From assembly GCF_042677145.1 (NCBI RefSeq), contig NZ_JBHTIT010000001.1:1364001-1428000 (forward strand): DNA of 64,000 nucleotides, written 5' to 3'. Positions 51,318 through 60,626 of this stretch are shown piece by piece; the stretch's first letter is position 1; each line of letters begins with the position of its first letter. Origin of the DNA: Perlucidibaca wandonensis. Its GTDB lineage: Bacteria; Pseudomonadota; Gammaproteobacteria; Pseudomonadales; Moraxellaceae. A program made the translations under genes and the position numbers. The notes beneath the pieces are model-generated. The model worked only from the letters and a program-made list of their open reading frames with translations. It was not told where the DNA came from and searched no databases.

Positions 51318-52721
51318 TTATTTGCGCTTTTTCGCAGCCTTTTTGTGCGTCTGCACAAAGCGACGGCGGCGCTCAGCTTGGCCATCGGTGAGCCTATTCA
51401 CTCGATCTTTAAACGGGTTTTCACTGGTTTTGAACTCGATGCGCACGGGTGTGCCAGAGAGCTTCAAGATTTTACGGAAGATGTTTTCTAGATAGCGCTT
51501 ATACACCGCCGGCACCGATTCAGTTTGGTTGCCGTGGATAATAAACAGCGGCGGATTGTGACCACCCATATGGCAATAGCGCAGCTTAATGCGGCGACCG
51601 CCCACCAATGGCGGCTGGTGTTGCTGCACCGCATCTTCAAGCAATGTGGTTAGGCGATTGGTCGGCACGCGAATCATAGCCGATTCATAAGCACGCTGAA
51701 TCGATGGGTATAAATCACCGACTGCGGTGCCAAACTTGGCTGAAATCAGGTGGATTTTCACATAGGGAATAAAGTCAAAACGATGCTGCATGGCATTGCG
51801 TAAGGTCAGCTTTTCATACTCGGTCATGCCATCCCATTTGTTGATGGCAATCACCAGCGCGCGACCAGTTTCCAACACAAAACCGAGCAAGTTTAAGTCT
51901 TGATCAACGATGCTTTCATGGGCGTCCATGACCATGACGACTACGTTGGCATCTTTCACCGCTTGCAGCGTTTTGATCACCGAGAACTTTTCTACGGTCT
52001 CATCAACGCGACCACGGCGCCGCACACCGGCGGTGTCGATCAGCGTATAGCGCTGGCCTTGGCGCTCGAAGGGAATATAAATACTGTCGCGCGTAGTGCC
52101 AGGCATGTCATAAACCACCACACGCTCTTCACCCAATAAACGGTTAACCAGCGTCGATTTACCCACGTTCGGACGGCCAATGATGGCGATGCGAATGCCA
52201 CCTTCTGGATCTTCCTCGAAGGGTTCATCTTCAGGGAATTCGGCCAGAATGCGTTCCATCATCAAGGTCACGCCACGACCGTGGCTGGCCGCAATAGCAT
52301 GCGTCTCGCCAAGACCTAGGCGATGAAACTCTGCCATGCCGACTTCTTCTTGCAGGCCGTCGATCTTGTTAACAATGAGATGAATTGGCTTACCGCGCAT
52401 GCGCAGTTGATCAGCAATCTGCACATCCGCTGGCATTAGGCCCGCGCGCGCATCAACCAAAAATAGAACGATGTCGGCTTCCATAATGGCTTGCTGCGAT
52501 TGCTCAGCCATAGGCGCGTCAATGCCCAGATCGGACTCACCAATACCGCCAGTGTCGATGACGATAAAAGATTTGTTTTCGATGCAGGCGTCACCGTATT
52601 TACGGTCGCGAGTAAGCCCGGGCAAGTCGGCAACAAGAGCGTCGCGGCTTTTCGTGAGCTGGTTAAACAGGGTCGATTTGCCGACATTCGGACGCCCGAC
52701 CAGGGCAATAACAGGTTTCAT
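51318..52721 (-). CDS. der: Ribosome-assembly GTPase Der (EngA)
   Basis: Der is an essential double GTPase for 50S subunit maturation. The 467-residue protein has two G domains, each with complete motifs: GRPNVGKSTLFNQL, DTGGIGES and NKIDG in the first; GRPNVGKSTLVNRL, DTAGVRRRGR and NKWDG in the second. A C-terminal KH-like domain (YVKIHLISAKFGTAVGDLYP and on) and a lysine-rich tail follow. It is the last gene of the hisS-yfgM-bamB-der group, the usual gammaproteobacterial order. Confidence 0.98.
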   Translation of the reverse strand: MKPVIALVGRPNVGKSTLFNQLTKSRDALVADLPGLTRDRKYGDACIENKSFIVIDTGGIGESDLGIDAPMAEQSQQAIMEADIVLFLVDARAGLMPADVQIADQLRMRGKPIHLIVNKIDGLQEEVGMAEFHRLGLGETHAIAASHGRGVTLMMERILAEFPEDEPFEEDPEGGIRIAIIGRPNVGKSTLVNRLLGEERVVVYDMPGTTRDSIYIPFERQGQRYTLIDTAGVRRRGRVDETVEKFSVIKTLQAVKDANVVVMVMDAHESIVDQDLNLLGFVLETGRALVIAINKWDGMTEYEKLTLRNAMQHRFDFIPYVKIHLISAKFGTAVGDLYPSIQRAYESAMIRVPTNRLTTLLEDAVQQHQPPLVGGRRIKLRYCHMGGHNPPLFIIHGNQTESVPAVYKRYLENIFRKILKLSGTPVRIEFKTSENPFKDRVNRLTDGQAERRRRFVQTHKKAAKKRK

Positions 52722-52754
52722 ATTTAAGTCTTCACAAGGTCGGGCGCGGCGCGC

Positions 52755-53903
52755 TTAGGGTTTTACATCCCAAGCGCGGAGTTTGCCTTTCGTGGTTAAA
52801 GTAAGCAGTTGCGGGGCGTCAACCACCACGCTCATGAGCGGGTCTCTGGACGCACGCTCGCGGCCACGTGGTTTGCCATCCACCGGACTGAACAAATGCA
52901 GATAGCCATCACTGTCGCCAACAACGACTAGGCCACGCCAAATCACGGGGGACAAGAGTTTACGCCCTTTTAGGCCATCTTGCTTCCATACCAGCTCGCC
53001 GGTGATGCGATTTATCGCTGCCATAGTGCCATCGTTATCGACAGCATAAACATGGGCGCCATCAAGGCCAACACTTTGCGAGGTGGAAACGTTGATTTGC
53101 CAGCGGCGGCGCACGGCAACGGTATCGGTTGCTGTGAGCTGAGACTGGAAGCCGGCGGTGTAGAGCGTGCCGTTATTATCGAGCACGAGATCACCGTCGA
53201 TGTCCATCAGGCGCTCAATTTCGCCACGGCCGCGCGAATTGGTAACGCGTGTTTGCCATATGGGCAAGCCAGATTTGAGGTCGAGCTGATACAAATCGCC
53301 TTGGCCGCTAACGGCATAGAGCTTGTCGCCGCTGACGATTGGCGCGGCATTACCACGCAATGACAGTGGCGGTACTGGCGTATCGAACTGCCAGCGGAGT
53401 TTGCCATCACTGATATTAAAAACTTGGATGCGGCCATCTAAGGTTTGCACGATGACATCTTTTTGTGTCAAACGCGGCAAGGACAATAATGCCGAGCCCA
53501 GCTTTGCGGTCCAAATGGTTGTGCCATCTTTGCTATTCAGCAGGAGCAAGTCGGACTGTTCGGTGCCTACCGCCAAGACATCATCGCCAAGGCCAACGCC
53601 ACCGGTGATGCCAACGTCGAGGTCGCGCGTCCAACGCACGGAGCCAGATGCGCGCCCTACTGAGCGAATGATGCCATCGCGACTAGCGGCATAAACTGCC
53701 GGCGCTTTCACGGCTGGCTCAAGTTGAACCACTTCGCCATCGTTGCCGTCGCCGACATTGACTGACCAACGGTCATCGAGCGTGACGGAGTTGCTGGGTA
53801 GCTCAGGAAGCGGCGCGACACCTTCGCGTGAAGGGTTGCTGCTGCAGGCTGCCAGTAGCAAACAGGTGGCTGGCAAGCCAAGACCAACGATACGCCGCAT
53901 CAT
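52755..53903 (-). CDS. bamB: BAM complex lipoprotein BamB
   Basis: BamB is an outer-membrane lipoprotein scaffold of the beta-barrel assembly machine. The 382-residue precursor has a lipobox (LLAACSSN, Cys20) and repeated PQQ-like beta-propeller blades (GRASGSVRWTRDLDV, DGTTIWTAKLGSALLSLPRL, DGKLRWQFDTPVP, SGLPIWQTRVTNSRGRGEIERLMDIDGD, TGELVWKQDGLKG). The SRGRGEIERL element is a BamB family hallmark. It lies one base after yfgM. Confidence 0.96.
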   Translation of the reverse strand: MMRRIVGLGLPATCLLLAACSSNPSREGVAPLPELPSNSVTLDDRWSVNVGDGNDGEVVQLEPAVKAPAVYAASRDGIIRSVGRASGSVRWTRDLDVGITGGVGLGDDVLAVGTEQSDLLLLNSKDGTTIWTAKLGSALLSLPRLTQKDVIVQTLDGRIQVFNISDGKLRWQFDTPVPPLSLRGNAAPIVSGDKLYAVSGQGDLYQLDLKSGLPIWQTRVTNSRGRGEIERLMDIDGDLVLDNNGTLYTAGFQSQLTATDTVAVRRRWQINVSTSQSVGLDGAHVYAVDNDGTMAAINRITGELVWKQDGLKGRKLLSPVIWRGLVVVGDSDGYLHLFSPVDGKPRGRERASRDPLMSVVVDAPQLLTLTTKGKLRAWDVKP

Positions 53904-53904
53904 C

Positions 53905-54588
53905 TTAATGCTCCAAATCGGTGGCGGTGCGTGCGGCTGGCTCTAGACCAACATCAGCAAGCTTAAGCTCAAGTAAAGGGCGAGATTCATCACGTGCAGC
54001 AAGCGCGGCATCGGCGGCTTGATAAGCAGCTTTAGCATCTTCCACTTTATTTTGCTGCATAAATATATCGCCGCGGATTTCATTGACGACCGGTGCCAAC
54101 GAAGCCTCTTTGATCTCACTCAGTGTGCTCAGAGCATCGGCGAAATCGCCTTTAGCGGCCTGCACTCGTGCCAAGCGTGACTGTGCCAAGGCAACTTCTG
54201 TGTTATCGCTGCTATCAGCAATCACACCCTTCAGCAGAGTAATAGCCTTCGGTAAGTCATTCGCCTCAACAGCGACTTTCGCCAGCAGTAACGCGGCATC
54301 TTGCGCATAAGGTGTGCGGCTATAGTCTTTCATGAGCTGATCGCCGAGGCGCTGCACTTCCGCCAAGATATCTTTATCGTTGGGGTTGGTGCTCAGGCGC
54401 TGCACGTCAATTTGCATTTGCTGTTGCAAGCTTTGTGCTTGCGTGGCGGCCTCGACGCTAGTGGTTTGCCAATAGCGCCAGCCAGCAAAACTGAATAGGC
54501 CAACGGCGACAGCAAACATCAACGCAGTGCCATTTTTTTGCCACCAGTTTTTTAAATTTTCAACGACTTCATCATCTTCGTAAGCCAC
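53905..54588 (-). CDS. yfgM: YfgM, SecYEG-associated TPR protein
   Basis: YfgM is an inner-membrane protein with a periplasmic TPR-like domain, an ancillary SecYEG partner that hands proteins to periplasmic chaperones with PpiD. The 227-residue protein begins with the family motif DDEVVENLKNWWQKNG, followed by one helix (ALMFAVAVGLFSFAGWRYW) and helical repeats (DLPKAITLLKGVIADSSDNTEVALAQSRLARVQAAKGD in the middle). It sits between hisS and bamB in the standard order. Confidence 0.93.
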   Translation of the reverse strand: MAYEDDEVVENLKNWWQKNGTALMFAVAVGLFSFAGWRYWQTTSVEAATQAQSLQQQMQIDVQRLSTNPNDKDILAEVQRLGDQLMKDYSRTPYAQDAALLLAKVAVEANDLPKAITLLKGVIADSSDNTEVALAQSRLARVQAAKGDFADALSTLSEIKEASLAPVVNEIRGDIFMQQNKVEDAKAAYQAADAALAARDESRPLLELKLADVGLEPAARTATDLEH

Positions 54589-54602
54589 ACCAGTTCCCTC
54601 GT

Positions 54603-55886
54603 TTATTGCGCGCTGATTAACAGTGCGTCACGCACCACACCGATAGCCTCGGCTTGGGTACAGGTTAATTGTTCTCGTTGTTCTCGCAGCCACTTCACCG
54701 CCACGGTGCCGCTAGCAATTTCACTTTCGCCCAGTACAAGTGCCACGCTGGCACCCGACTTATCGGCTTTGCGAAACTGTGATTTTACGCTGCCACCGCC
54801 GCAGTTATACACGATTCGTGCATCCGGTAGGGCATTGTGCAGTTGCTCGGCTAACACGGTGGCGGCGACACTGCTGCCCTCACCCAAGCCAATGACAAAG
54901 ACGTCGGCATCGCGCTCAGCTGTGCTTGGCAGCAATGCATCTAGCAGCAATACCAAGCGCTCCAAGCCCATGGCGCAGCCGACGGCTGGCGTTGCTTGGC
55001 CGCCAAGCTGCTCAACCAAGCCATCATAGCGACCGCCAGCACAGACAGTGCCTTGCGCGCCAAGTGCGGTGGTAACCCACTCAAATACGGTCTTGTTGTA
55101 ATAGTCTAAGCCGCGCACCAAGTTTGGGTTGATGCGATAGCTAACGCCGCAGGCATCTAAATGCGCGCAGAGCTGTGCAAAGTGCGCTTTCGAAACGTCA
55201 TCTAAGTAGTCGGCAAGCTTAGGTGCATCTTTCAAGATGGCTTGGGTGTTTACGTCTTTGCTATCGAGGATACGCAGCGGATTTGTGGTTAAACGACGCT
55301 GCGAGTCATCATCGAGTTGAGTTCGAAACTGCTCTAGGTATTTTACCAAGGCTTGGCGAAATGCAGCACGTGCTTCTAGCTCGCCTAAGCTATTGAGCTC
55401 TAGCGTGACCGCATCGCTAATGCCTAGCTCACGCCATAAGCGCGCGGTCATTAGGATGAGCTCGGCGTCCATGTCGGCACCAGCTTGGCCAAAGGTTTCG
55501 ATGCCAAACTGATGAAACTGGCGGTAGCGACCCTTTTGTGGCCGCTCGTAGCGAAACATCGGGCCGGCATACCAGAGCTTGGGGCTTTGATTGTGCGTGA
55601 GGCCGTGCTCTAGGCAGGCGCGCACGCAGCCGGCAGTGCCTTCTGGTCGCAAGGTGATGGACTCACCGCTGCGGTCTTCGAAGCAGTACATTTCTTTTTC
55701 GACAATGTCGGTGACTTCACCAATCGCGCGTTTAAACAACGATGTGGGCTCGACGACTGGCAGGCGAATCTCGCGATAGCCATAGCGCTGCATCAAGGTG
55801 CGCAGTGTGGTTTCCAGTTGCTGCCAGCGCGGCGTAGCCTCGGGCAAAATATCATTCATGCCACGGATGGCAGATAAGCGACTCAT
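54603..55886 (-). CDS. hisS: Histidine-tRNA ligase
   Basis: HisS charges tRNA-His. The 427-residue class II synthetase shows motif 1 near its start (IRGMNDILPE, REIRLPVVEPTSLFKRAIGE), motif 2 (YAGPMFRYERPQKGRYRQFHQFGIE), the histidine-A loops LVRGLDYYNKTVFEW and GGRYDGLVEQLGG, motif 3 (GCAMGLERLVLLLD) and a C-terminal anticodon-binding domain. It is in the ispG-hisS-yfgM cluster. Confidence 0.98.
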   Translation of the reverse strand: MSRLSAIRGMNDILPEATPRWQQLETTLRTLMQRYGYREIRLPVVEPTSLFKRAIGEVTDIVEKEMYCFEDRSGESITLRPEGTAGCVRACLEHGLTHNQSPKLWYAGPMFRYERPQKGRYRQFHQFGIETFGQAGADMDAELILMTARLWRELGISDAVTLELNSLGELEARAAFRQALVKYLEQFRTQLDDDSQRRLTTNPLRILDSKDVNTQAILKDAPKLADYLDDVSKAHFAQLCAHLDACGVSYRINPNLVRGLDYYNKTVFEWVTTALGAQGTVCAGGRYDGLVEQLGGQATPAVGCAMGLERLVLLLDALLPSTAERDADVFVIGLGEGSSVAATVLAEQLHNALPDARIVYNCGGGSVKSQFRKADKSGASVALVLGESEIASGTVAVKWLREQREQLTCTQAEAIGVVRDALLISAQ

Positions 55887-55908
55887 CAGTAGTTCTCTTT
55901 TGGGCTGC

Positions 55909-57033
55909 TTAGTCAGCGGCCGTTTTCACAATTAATTTAGCATCTTGCGCGGTTTTTTCTTTCACGCGCTCACGCACCATGGCTTCGATTTCATTGACTA
56001 GGTTATTAGTGTCGATGAGATGGCTTTTTTCGCCATTGCGATACACCAAGCTTTTTGGTGCCGCGCCGACCACGCCAATGTCGGCCTCTTTGGCCTCGCC
56101 TGGGCCATTCACTTTGCAGCCAATAACCGAGACATCCATGGGCACGCGCACATCTTCGAGGCGCGCCTCAAGAGCGTTCATGACACGGATAACATCGAAT
56201 TCTTGGCGCGAACAGCTGGGGCAGGCAATGAAATTAATGCCGTTTGAGCGAATGCCGAGTGACTTCAAAATATCGAAGCCGACTTTGACTTCATCTTCTG
56301 GTTCGGCAGCGAGGGAAACACGCAAAGTGTCGCCAATGCCTTCAAGCAAAAGCCCGCCCATCGCCACCGCCGATTTCACGGTGCCGGAGCGAAACACGCC
56401 GGCTTCGGTCACGCCTAAATGCAGCGGATTATCGATTTGCGCCGACAGCAGGCGATAAGCATCAAGCGTTAAAAACACATTGGATGCTTTCACGCTAACT
56501 TTGAATTCGTGGAAGTTTAGACGGTCAAGAATATCGATGTGGCGCATGGCCGATTCAAGCAAGGCCGCGCCAGTGGGTTCGCCATACTTTTTCTGAATGT
56601 CTTTTTCCAGCGAGCCAGCATTGACGCCGATGCGGATCGAAATGCCATGATGGCGCGCGGCGGCAACGACTTCGCGAACTTTGTCATCAGAGCCGATATT
56701 GCCGGGGTTGATGCGCAAGCAATCGGCACCGTAGTCGGCCACGGCCAGCGCTATCTTGTGGTCAAAATGGATGTCGGCAACCAGCGGCACGTCGACTTGT
56801 TGGCGAATTAAGCCAAAGGCTTTCGCGGCTTCCATGGTCGGTACTGACACGCGCACAATATCGGCGCCGGCGTCGGCGCAGCGCTGAATCTGCGCCACGG
56901 TGGCGGCAACATCGCAGGTTTCGGTGTTGGTCATGGTTTGCACAGTGATCGGCGCATCACCGCCCACAAAGACATTGCCGACGCGAATTTTGCGGGTCAG
57001 ACGGCGCTTAATGGGTGACTCGTGCATGCTCAT
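55909..57033 (-). CDS. ispG: 4-hydroxy-3-methylbut-2-en-1-yl diphosphate synthase
   Basis: IspG is the iron-sulfur enzyme that reduces methylerythritol cyclodiphosphate in non-mevalonate isoprenoid synthesis. The 374-residue protein has the TIM-barrel part (VFVGGDAPITVQTMTNTET, DIHFDHKIALAVADYGADCLRINPGNIG) and the cluster-binding cysteines in FIACPSCSRQEFDV and IGCKVNGPGEAKEADIG. Position between rodZ and hisS is conserved. It would receive clusters from the Isc genes at the end of this window. Confidence 0.97.
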   Translation of the reverse strand: MSMHESPIKRRLTRKIRVGNVFVGGDAPITVQTMTNTETCDVAATVAQIQRCADAGADIVRVSVPTMEAAKAFGLIRQQVDVPLVADIHFDHKIALAVADYGADCLRINPGNIGSDDKVREVVAAARHHGISIRIGVNAGSLEKDIQKKYGEPTGAALLESAMRHIDILDRLNFHEFKVSVKASNVFLTLDAYRLLSAQIDNPLHLGVTEAGVFRSGTVKSAVAMGGLLLEGIGDTLRVSLAAEPEDEVKVGFDILKSLGIRSNGINFIACPSCSRQEFDVIRVMNALEARLEDVRVPMDVSVIGCKVNGPGEAKEADIGVVGAAPKSLVYRNGEKSHLIDTNNLVNEIEAMVRERVKEKTAQDAKLIVKTAAD

Positions 57034-57056
57034 GGCTACCTCGTTATACGACTGGT

Positions 57057-58214
57057 TTAGCGGCCGAGACGGAAACTGGCGATCTCACCACGTGTGTACG
57101 GTTTCAAGTTTATAGGCGTGCCATTGCGGCTCATCTGCGTATCGCGGACGCTGCCGATATTAATCGCAAATGGTGGCTGGCCGGTGACAGTAACCGACTG
57201 GCCCGCGTTTTTTAGGCCATACACCAGCTCTTGACCGGTGGAATCACGAACACTGATCCACGACTTACCGGTGAAATTAAAGCTCAGGGTATCGCTACGT
57301 GGCGGCACTGGCGCAGCTGCTTCTGCCGGAGCAGCTGGCAAGCTCACCACGGGAATAGTTGTGGTCGGCGCGGCGGTGTTTGCCGCTGCAGGGCTTGGCG
57401 TGGGGGCAATGACTGGTGTCGTTGCAGGTGCCACAGGCTTAGCTGCTGGCGCTGGCGTAGTGGCAGGGGCTGCGGCTGATGTTGCAGGTGCTGTGGCAAC
57501 TGTTGAGGCATCAGGTGTTGAAGCCGCTGCTGGATTCACTGTGCCAGCTGCAGTCACCGGCGCATTGCTTAATGACCCAGCGCTTACACCTGTAGAGGCC
57601 GGTGACCCAAGGACCGTGGCCGGCGTTGGTGCAACCGCGGCATTTAAATCGATGGTTTCGCTAGTTTCTTGTGCTGGGCTAACAGTCGTCGAGTCATTCC
57701 AAAACAAGCTGCCGAGCAATAAAGCCAACAGCAATAAAACGGAGCCCCACGACAGCAAGGTCGCCAAAGGAAACTGGCGGGCCGTGCGCGTGAAAAAGGT
57801 GCGACGACTGGATGCTGAACTGCTATATGCCGCAGGCTTATGCGTGACCCGAGGCTTTTCATCGGCCACCAATGCTGCAGCTGCCGTACGAGCCTGCCAA
57901 ATAACATCAAATTCGGCTACTAATGCATCGGCAGATACGCCTACGATCCCGGCATAACGACGTAAATATCCGCGCACAAATGTGGTGCCTGGCAAGGTGT
58001 CGTAGTCGTCGGCCTCAAGCGCTTTTAAGTAGCGCGAGGTCAGCAAGGTCTCTTTCGCGACTTGCTCCAAGCTCATGCCTTTGCCTTCGCGCGCCACGCG
58101 TAATTTTGCGCCAGGACTCAGCGAGTCTGACTTGGCTGTAGCGGCGACTTGCGCTTCCGTAGCTTCTGGTACGGGCACTTCCTGCGCCTGTTTGGATTCG
58201 TCGGCAGTGCTCAC
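57057..58214 (-). CDS. rodZ: Cell-shape protein RodZ
   Basis: RodZ links MreB to the envelope to control rod shape. The 385-residue protein has a cytoplasmic Cro-like helix-turn-helix (KLRVAREGKGMSLEQVAKET, SRYLKALEADDYDTLPGTTFVRGYLRRYA), one membrane helix (about 155-172, FPLATLLSWGSVLLLLALLL), a periplasmic Ala/Thr/Pro-rich linker of about 120 residues, and a C-terminal DUF4115 domain (LSFNFTGKSWISVRDSTGQELVYG). The gene that usually lies between rlmN and rodZ, pilF/pilW, is absent: only ten bases separate them. Confidence 0.95.
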   Translation of the reverse strand: MSTADESKQAQEVPVPEATEAQVAATAKSDSLSPGAKLRVAREGKGMSLEQVAKETLLTSRYLKALEADDYDTLPGTTFVRGYLRRYAGIVGVSADALVAEFDVIWQARTAAAALVADEKPRVTHKPAAYSSSASSRRTFFTRTARQFPLATLLSWGSVLLLLALLLGSLFWNDSTTVSPAQETSETIDLNAAVAPTPATVLGSPASTGVSAGSLSNAPVTAAGTVNPAAASTPDASTVATAPATSAAAPATTPAPAAKPVAPATTPVIAPTPSPAAANTAAPTTTIPVVSLPAAPAEAAAPVPPRSDTLSFNFTGKSWISVRDSTGQELVYGLKNAGQSVTVTGQPPFAINIGSVRDTQMSRNGTPINLKPYTRGEIASFRLGR

Positions 58215-58224
58215 GGCATCATCC

Positions 58225-59403
58225 TCAATCTATCGAACGTGTTGTTATTATTTGGGCATCACGGGTACTGGCTTGCCAGCGCTCCGCGCGACGTGTGCGA
58301 TCTTTCACCTGCCCCACCAATTGGCCGCAAGCGGCGTCGATATCATCACCACGAGTGGCACGAATGGTGGTGGTAAATCCGGCGCGAATCAATGTGTTTT
58401 GAAACGCTAAAATGCGCTCGCGCGGCGAACACAGGTAGGGCGTGTGCGGAAACGGGTTAAACGGAATTAAGTTGATCTTGCTCGGCACATCTTTCAGCAG
58501 TGCAGCGAGCTGACGCGCATGTTCAGGCTGGTCATTCACACCATCGAGCATGACGTATTCCATGGTGACTTTGCGGCGACCAATTTCTTTGCCTTGATGA
58601 TGCAATAGCCAGCGCTTACAGGCAGCCATTAACTCAGCCAAGGGGTATTTTTTATTGATCGGCACCAGCTCATTGCGCAGCGCATCATTAGGCGCGTGCA
58701 GTGATACCGCCAATGCGACATCCATGGTTTGCGTTAGCTTGTCGAGCATGGGCACCACGCCCGAGGTCGACAGCGTAACGCGGCGTTTCGACAGGCCATA
58801 AGCAAAGTCGTCGAGCATGATGCTCATCGCGGGCATCACCGCATCGAGATTGAGCAAGGGCTCGCCCATGCCCATCATCACCACATTGGTGAGTGCGCGG
58901 GTACGAGTAAGTTCGCCATCGGCATTGCGGCCAGTGAACTCGCCTTCATCTAAATATGAGCGGTTAGCTATCCAGACTTGGCCAATGATTTCTGCAGCGG
59001 ATAAGTCGCGCATGAAGCCTTGTTTGCCAGTCGAACAAAAGCTGCAATCGAGCGCGCAGCCGACTTGCGAAGACACACATAAAGTTTTGCGATCGCCATC
59101 AGGAATGAGTACGGCTTCGACCATGGCATTGTCGCCAACCTTGATGATCCACTTGCGTGTGCCATCGGCGGAAAAATGCTTGTAGGTGACTTCCGGTGGG
59201 CGTACTTCAGCGTACTGTTCGAGCTTAACGCGCAGTGTTTTCGCCAGATTAGTCATCTCGGCAAAGTCACTGACGCCCTGCTGATGTATCCATTTCATGA
59301 CTTGACCGGCACGAAATTTTTTCTCGCCAATGGTGGCGAAATAGTCTTCCATTTCTTGGCGGCTCAAGCCCAGCAAATTTTGCTTGGCAGGGGTATCAGT
59401 CAT
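58225..59403 (-). CDS. rlmN: 23S rRNA/tRNA (adenine-C2) methyltransferase RlmN
   Basis: RlmN is a radical SAM enzyme that methylates A2503 of 23S rRNA and A37 of some tRNAs. The 392-residue protein has the radical SAM cluster motif CALDCSFCSTGKQGF, GMGEPLLNLD, STSGVVPMLD, SLHAPNDALRNELVPIN, and a C-terminal RATRGDDIDAACGQL containing the resolving cysteine. First gene of the rlmN-rodZ-ispG-hisS-yfgM-bamB-der series, each separated by under 30 bases except at rare joints. Confidence 0.97.
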   Translation of the reverse strand: MTDTPAKQNLLGLSRQEMEDYFATIGEKKFRAGQVMKWIHQQGVSDFAEMTNLAKTLRVKLEQYAEVRPPEVTYKHFSADGTRKWIIKVGDNAMVEAVLIPDGDRKTLCVSSQVGCALDCSFCSTGKQGFMRDLSAAEIIGQVWIANRSYLDEGEFTGRNADGELTRTRALTNVVMMGMGEPLLNLDAVMPAMSIMLDDFAYGLSKRRVTLSTSGVVPMLDKLTQTMDVALAVSLHAPNDALRNELVPINKKYPLAELMAACKRWLLHHQGKEIGRRKVTMEYVMLDGVNDQPEHARQLAALLKDVPSKINLIPFNPFPHTPYLCSPRERILAFQNTLIRAGFTTTIRATRGDDIDAACGQLVGQVKDRTRRAERWQASTRDAQIITTRSID

Positions 59404-59478
59404 ATCATTCTCGACGGGTTGCTACACCAATTATGTCGTTACTCAAGGCTCAGGAAATCATAAACCTTGGTGTGCGAA

Positions 59479-59504
59479 GGCCGCGGCATCGAAATGCTGC
59501 GGCC
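59479..59504. terminator. Strong hairpin between ndk and rlmN
   Basis: GGCCGCGGCAT and ATGCTGCGGCC (59479-59504) form an 11-base stem, with one G-T pair, closed by a CGAA tetraloop. It lies 80 bases after the ndk stop in the 180-base gap to rlmN, which otherwise shows no gene. No T-run follows, so its role as terminator of ndk is uncertain. Confidence 0.5.
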
Positions 59505-59583
59505 TATCACGGCGACGTTTAGCTTCGAAAGCTGTGTCGCATGCGCAGCTCATGGACTGTATCAGAACATGAGCTTTCACACC

Positions 59584-60015
59584 TTAGCGGGTGCGGGCAA
59601 AAACTTCTAATTCACTGAAGAAATAGCCAATTTCGCGAGCAGCCGACGTAGTTGAGTCGGAGCCGTGAGCGGCGTTTTCATCGATGCTAACAGCGAAGTC
59701 AGCGCGGATAGTGCCTGGCGCTGCATCTTTAGGGTTAGTTGCACCCAGAATGTCACGGTGAGCCAATACAGCGTTTTCGCCTTCTAAGGCGCTAACAACT
59801 ACTGGACCGGAAGTCATGAAAGCGACCAAGTCTTTGAAGAAGCCGCGTTCGCGGTGCTCAGCGTAGAAGCCTTCAGCTTCGGCTTGCGACAGGTGCTTCA
59901 TTTTAGTAGCAACAATAACCAAGCCAGCAGCTTCAAAGCGGCTGAAAATAGCACCAATAGCGTTTTTACCAACAGCATCGGGTTTAACAATAGACAGGGT
60001 ACGTTCGATCGCCAT
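59584..60015 (-). CDS. ndk: Nucleoside diphosphate kinase
   Basis: Ndk balances nucleoside triphosphate pools by phosphate transfer through an active-site histidine. The 143-residue protein starts MAIERTLSIVKPDAVGKNAIG and contains the signature NAAHGSDS with the phosphorylated histidine. ATG at 60015 is preferred over one four codons upstream because of the family start and the GGAG before it. It has its own promoter between iscX and ndk. Confidence 0.98.
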   Translation of the reverse strand: MAIERTLSIVKPDAVGKNAIGAIFSRFEAAGLVIVATKMKHLSQAEAEGFYAEHRERGFFKDLVAFMTSGPVVVSALEGENAVLAHRDILGATNPKDAAPGTIRADFAVSIDENAAHGSDSTTSAAREIGYFFSELEVFARTR

Positions 60016-60070
60016 GAGGCACTCCAAAAAAATTAGTCTGCGCTGGCCCAGTGCCAGTCAATGGGCGCAA

Positions 60071-60099
60071 ATTATACGCGCTTAAACTTCGTCTATCCA
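60071..60099 (-). promoter_or_regulatory. Sigma70-like promoter of ndk
   Basis: A perfect -10 TATAAT (60076-60071, minus strand) lies 17 bases from TGGATA (60099-60094). The start of ndk is about 55 bases downstream. The -35 box overlaps the iscX 3' end, so ndk can be expressed apart from the isc operon. A second weaker TTGACT lies further downstream. Confidence 0.6.
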
Positions 60100-60279
60100 C
60101 GCCATTTGAATAGCTTCTAAGACTTTTTCGCCACAATGCGCGGGGTCGTCATTGAACTCAGGCAGCGCCATTACCCATTCCCGTAAGTCGGTAAAACGCA
60201 CGGTAAGCGGGTCAATATTAGGGTGCGCATCGCACATAGCAATGGCGATTTCTAGCGTATCAGTCCATTTTAATGACAT
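60082..60279 (-). CDS. iscX: Fe-S assembly protein IscX
   Basis: IscX is a small acidic iron-binding partner of IscS that tunes cluster assembly. The 65-residue protein has the family's SLKWTDTLEIAIAMCDAHPNIDP start and the FTDLREWVMALPEFND core with acidic residues that contact IscS. It is the last gene of the isc operon and lies seven bases after fdx. Confidence 0.97.
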   Translation of the reverse strand: MSLKWTDTLEIAIAMCDAHPNIDPLTVRFTDLREWVMALPEFNDDPAHCGEKVLEAIQMAWIDEV

Positions 60280-60286
60280 AACGACC

Positions 60287-60625
60287 TCAGTGTTTTTCTG
60301 ATGCGTGGTTGAGTGTGTAGCGCGGGATTTCGACGACTAAATCTTCGTTCGCCACTCTTGCCTGACATGACAGGCGCGATTCAGCCTCTAAACCCCAGGC
60401 TTTATCGAGCAAGTCTTCTTCCAATTCGTCGAGCTCGCCGAGCGAATTAAAACCTTCGCGTACCACTACGTGACAGGTCGTGCAGGCACAGGACTTTTCG
60501 CAGGCATGCTCAATTTCTATGCCATGGCGCAAGGCCGCGTCGCAGACAGTTTCGCCAACATTTGCTTCGATCACTGCGCCATCAGGGCAGACCTCGTGAT
60601 GCGGCAAAATAATGATCTGCGGCAT
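60287..60625 (-). CDS. fdx: ISC-type [2Fe-2S] ferredoxin
   Basis: This adrenodoxin-like ferredoxin supplies electrons for Fe-S cluster assembly. The 112-residue protein has the cluster loop CEKSCACTTCHVVV (three ligands) and the fourth cysteine in SRLSCQARV near residue 88. LGELDELEEDLLDKAWGL is the acidic docking helix. It lies one base after hscA, in the standard isc order. Confidence 0.97.
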   Translation of the reverse strand: MPQIIILPHHEVCPDGAVIEANVGETVCDAALRHGIEIEHACEKSCACTTCHVVVREGFNSLGELDELEEDLLDKAWGLEAESRLSCQARVANEDLVVEIPRYTLNHASEKH

Positions 60626-60626
60626 G

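Noticed and set aside
55530..55540. GGCGGTAGCG on the plus strand, similar to an ops element
   Set aside because: It lies inside hisS on the non-coding strand, with no polysaccharide operon reading in that direction and no JUMPstart flank, so it is a chance match.
57238..57957. A 239-codon plus-strand open frame rich in Ala, Gly and Val
   Set aside because: It is the complement of the Ala/Thr/Pro-rich linker of rodZ; low complexity keeps the opposite frame open.
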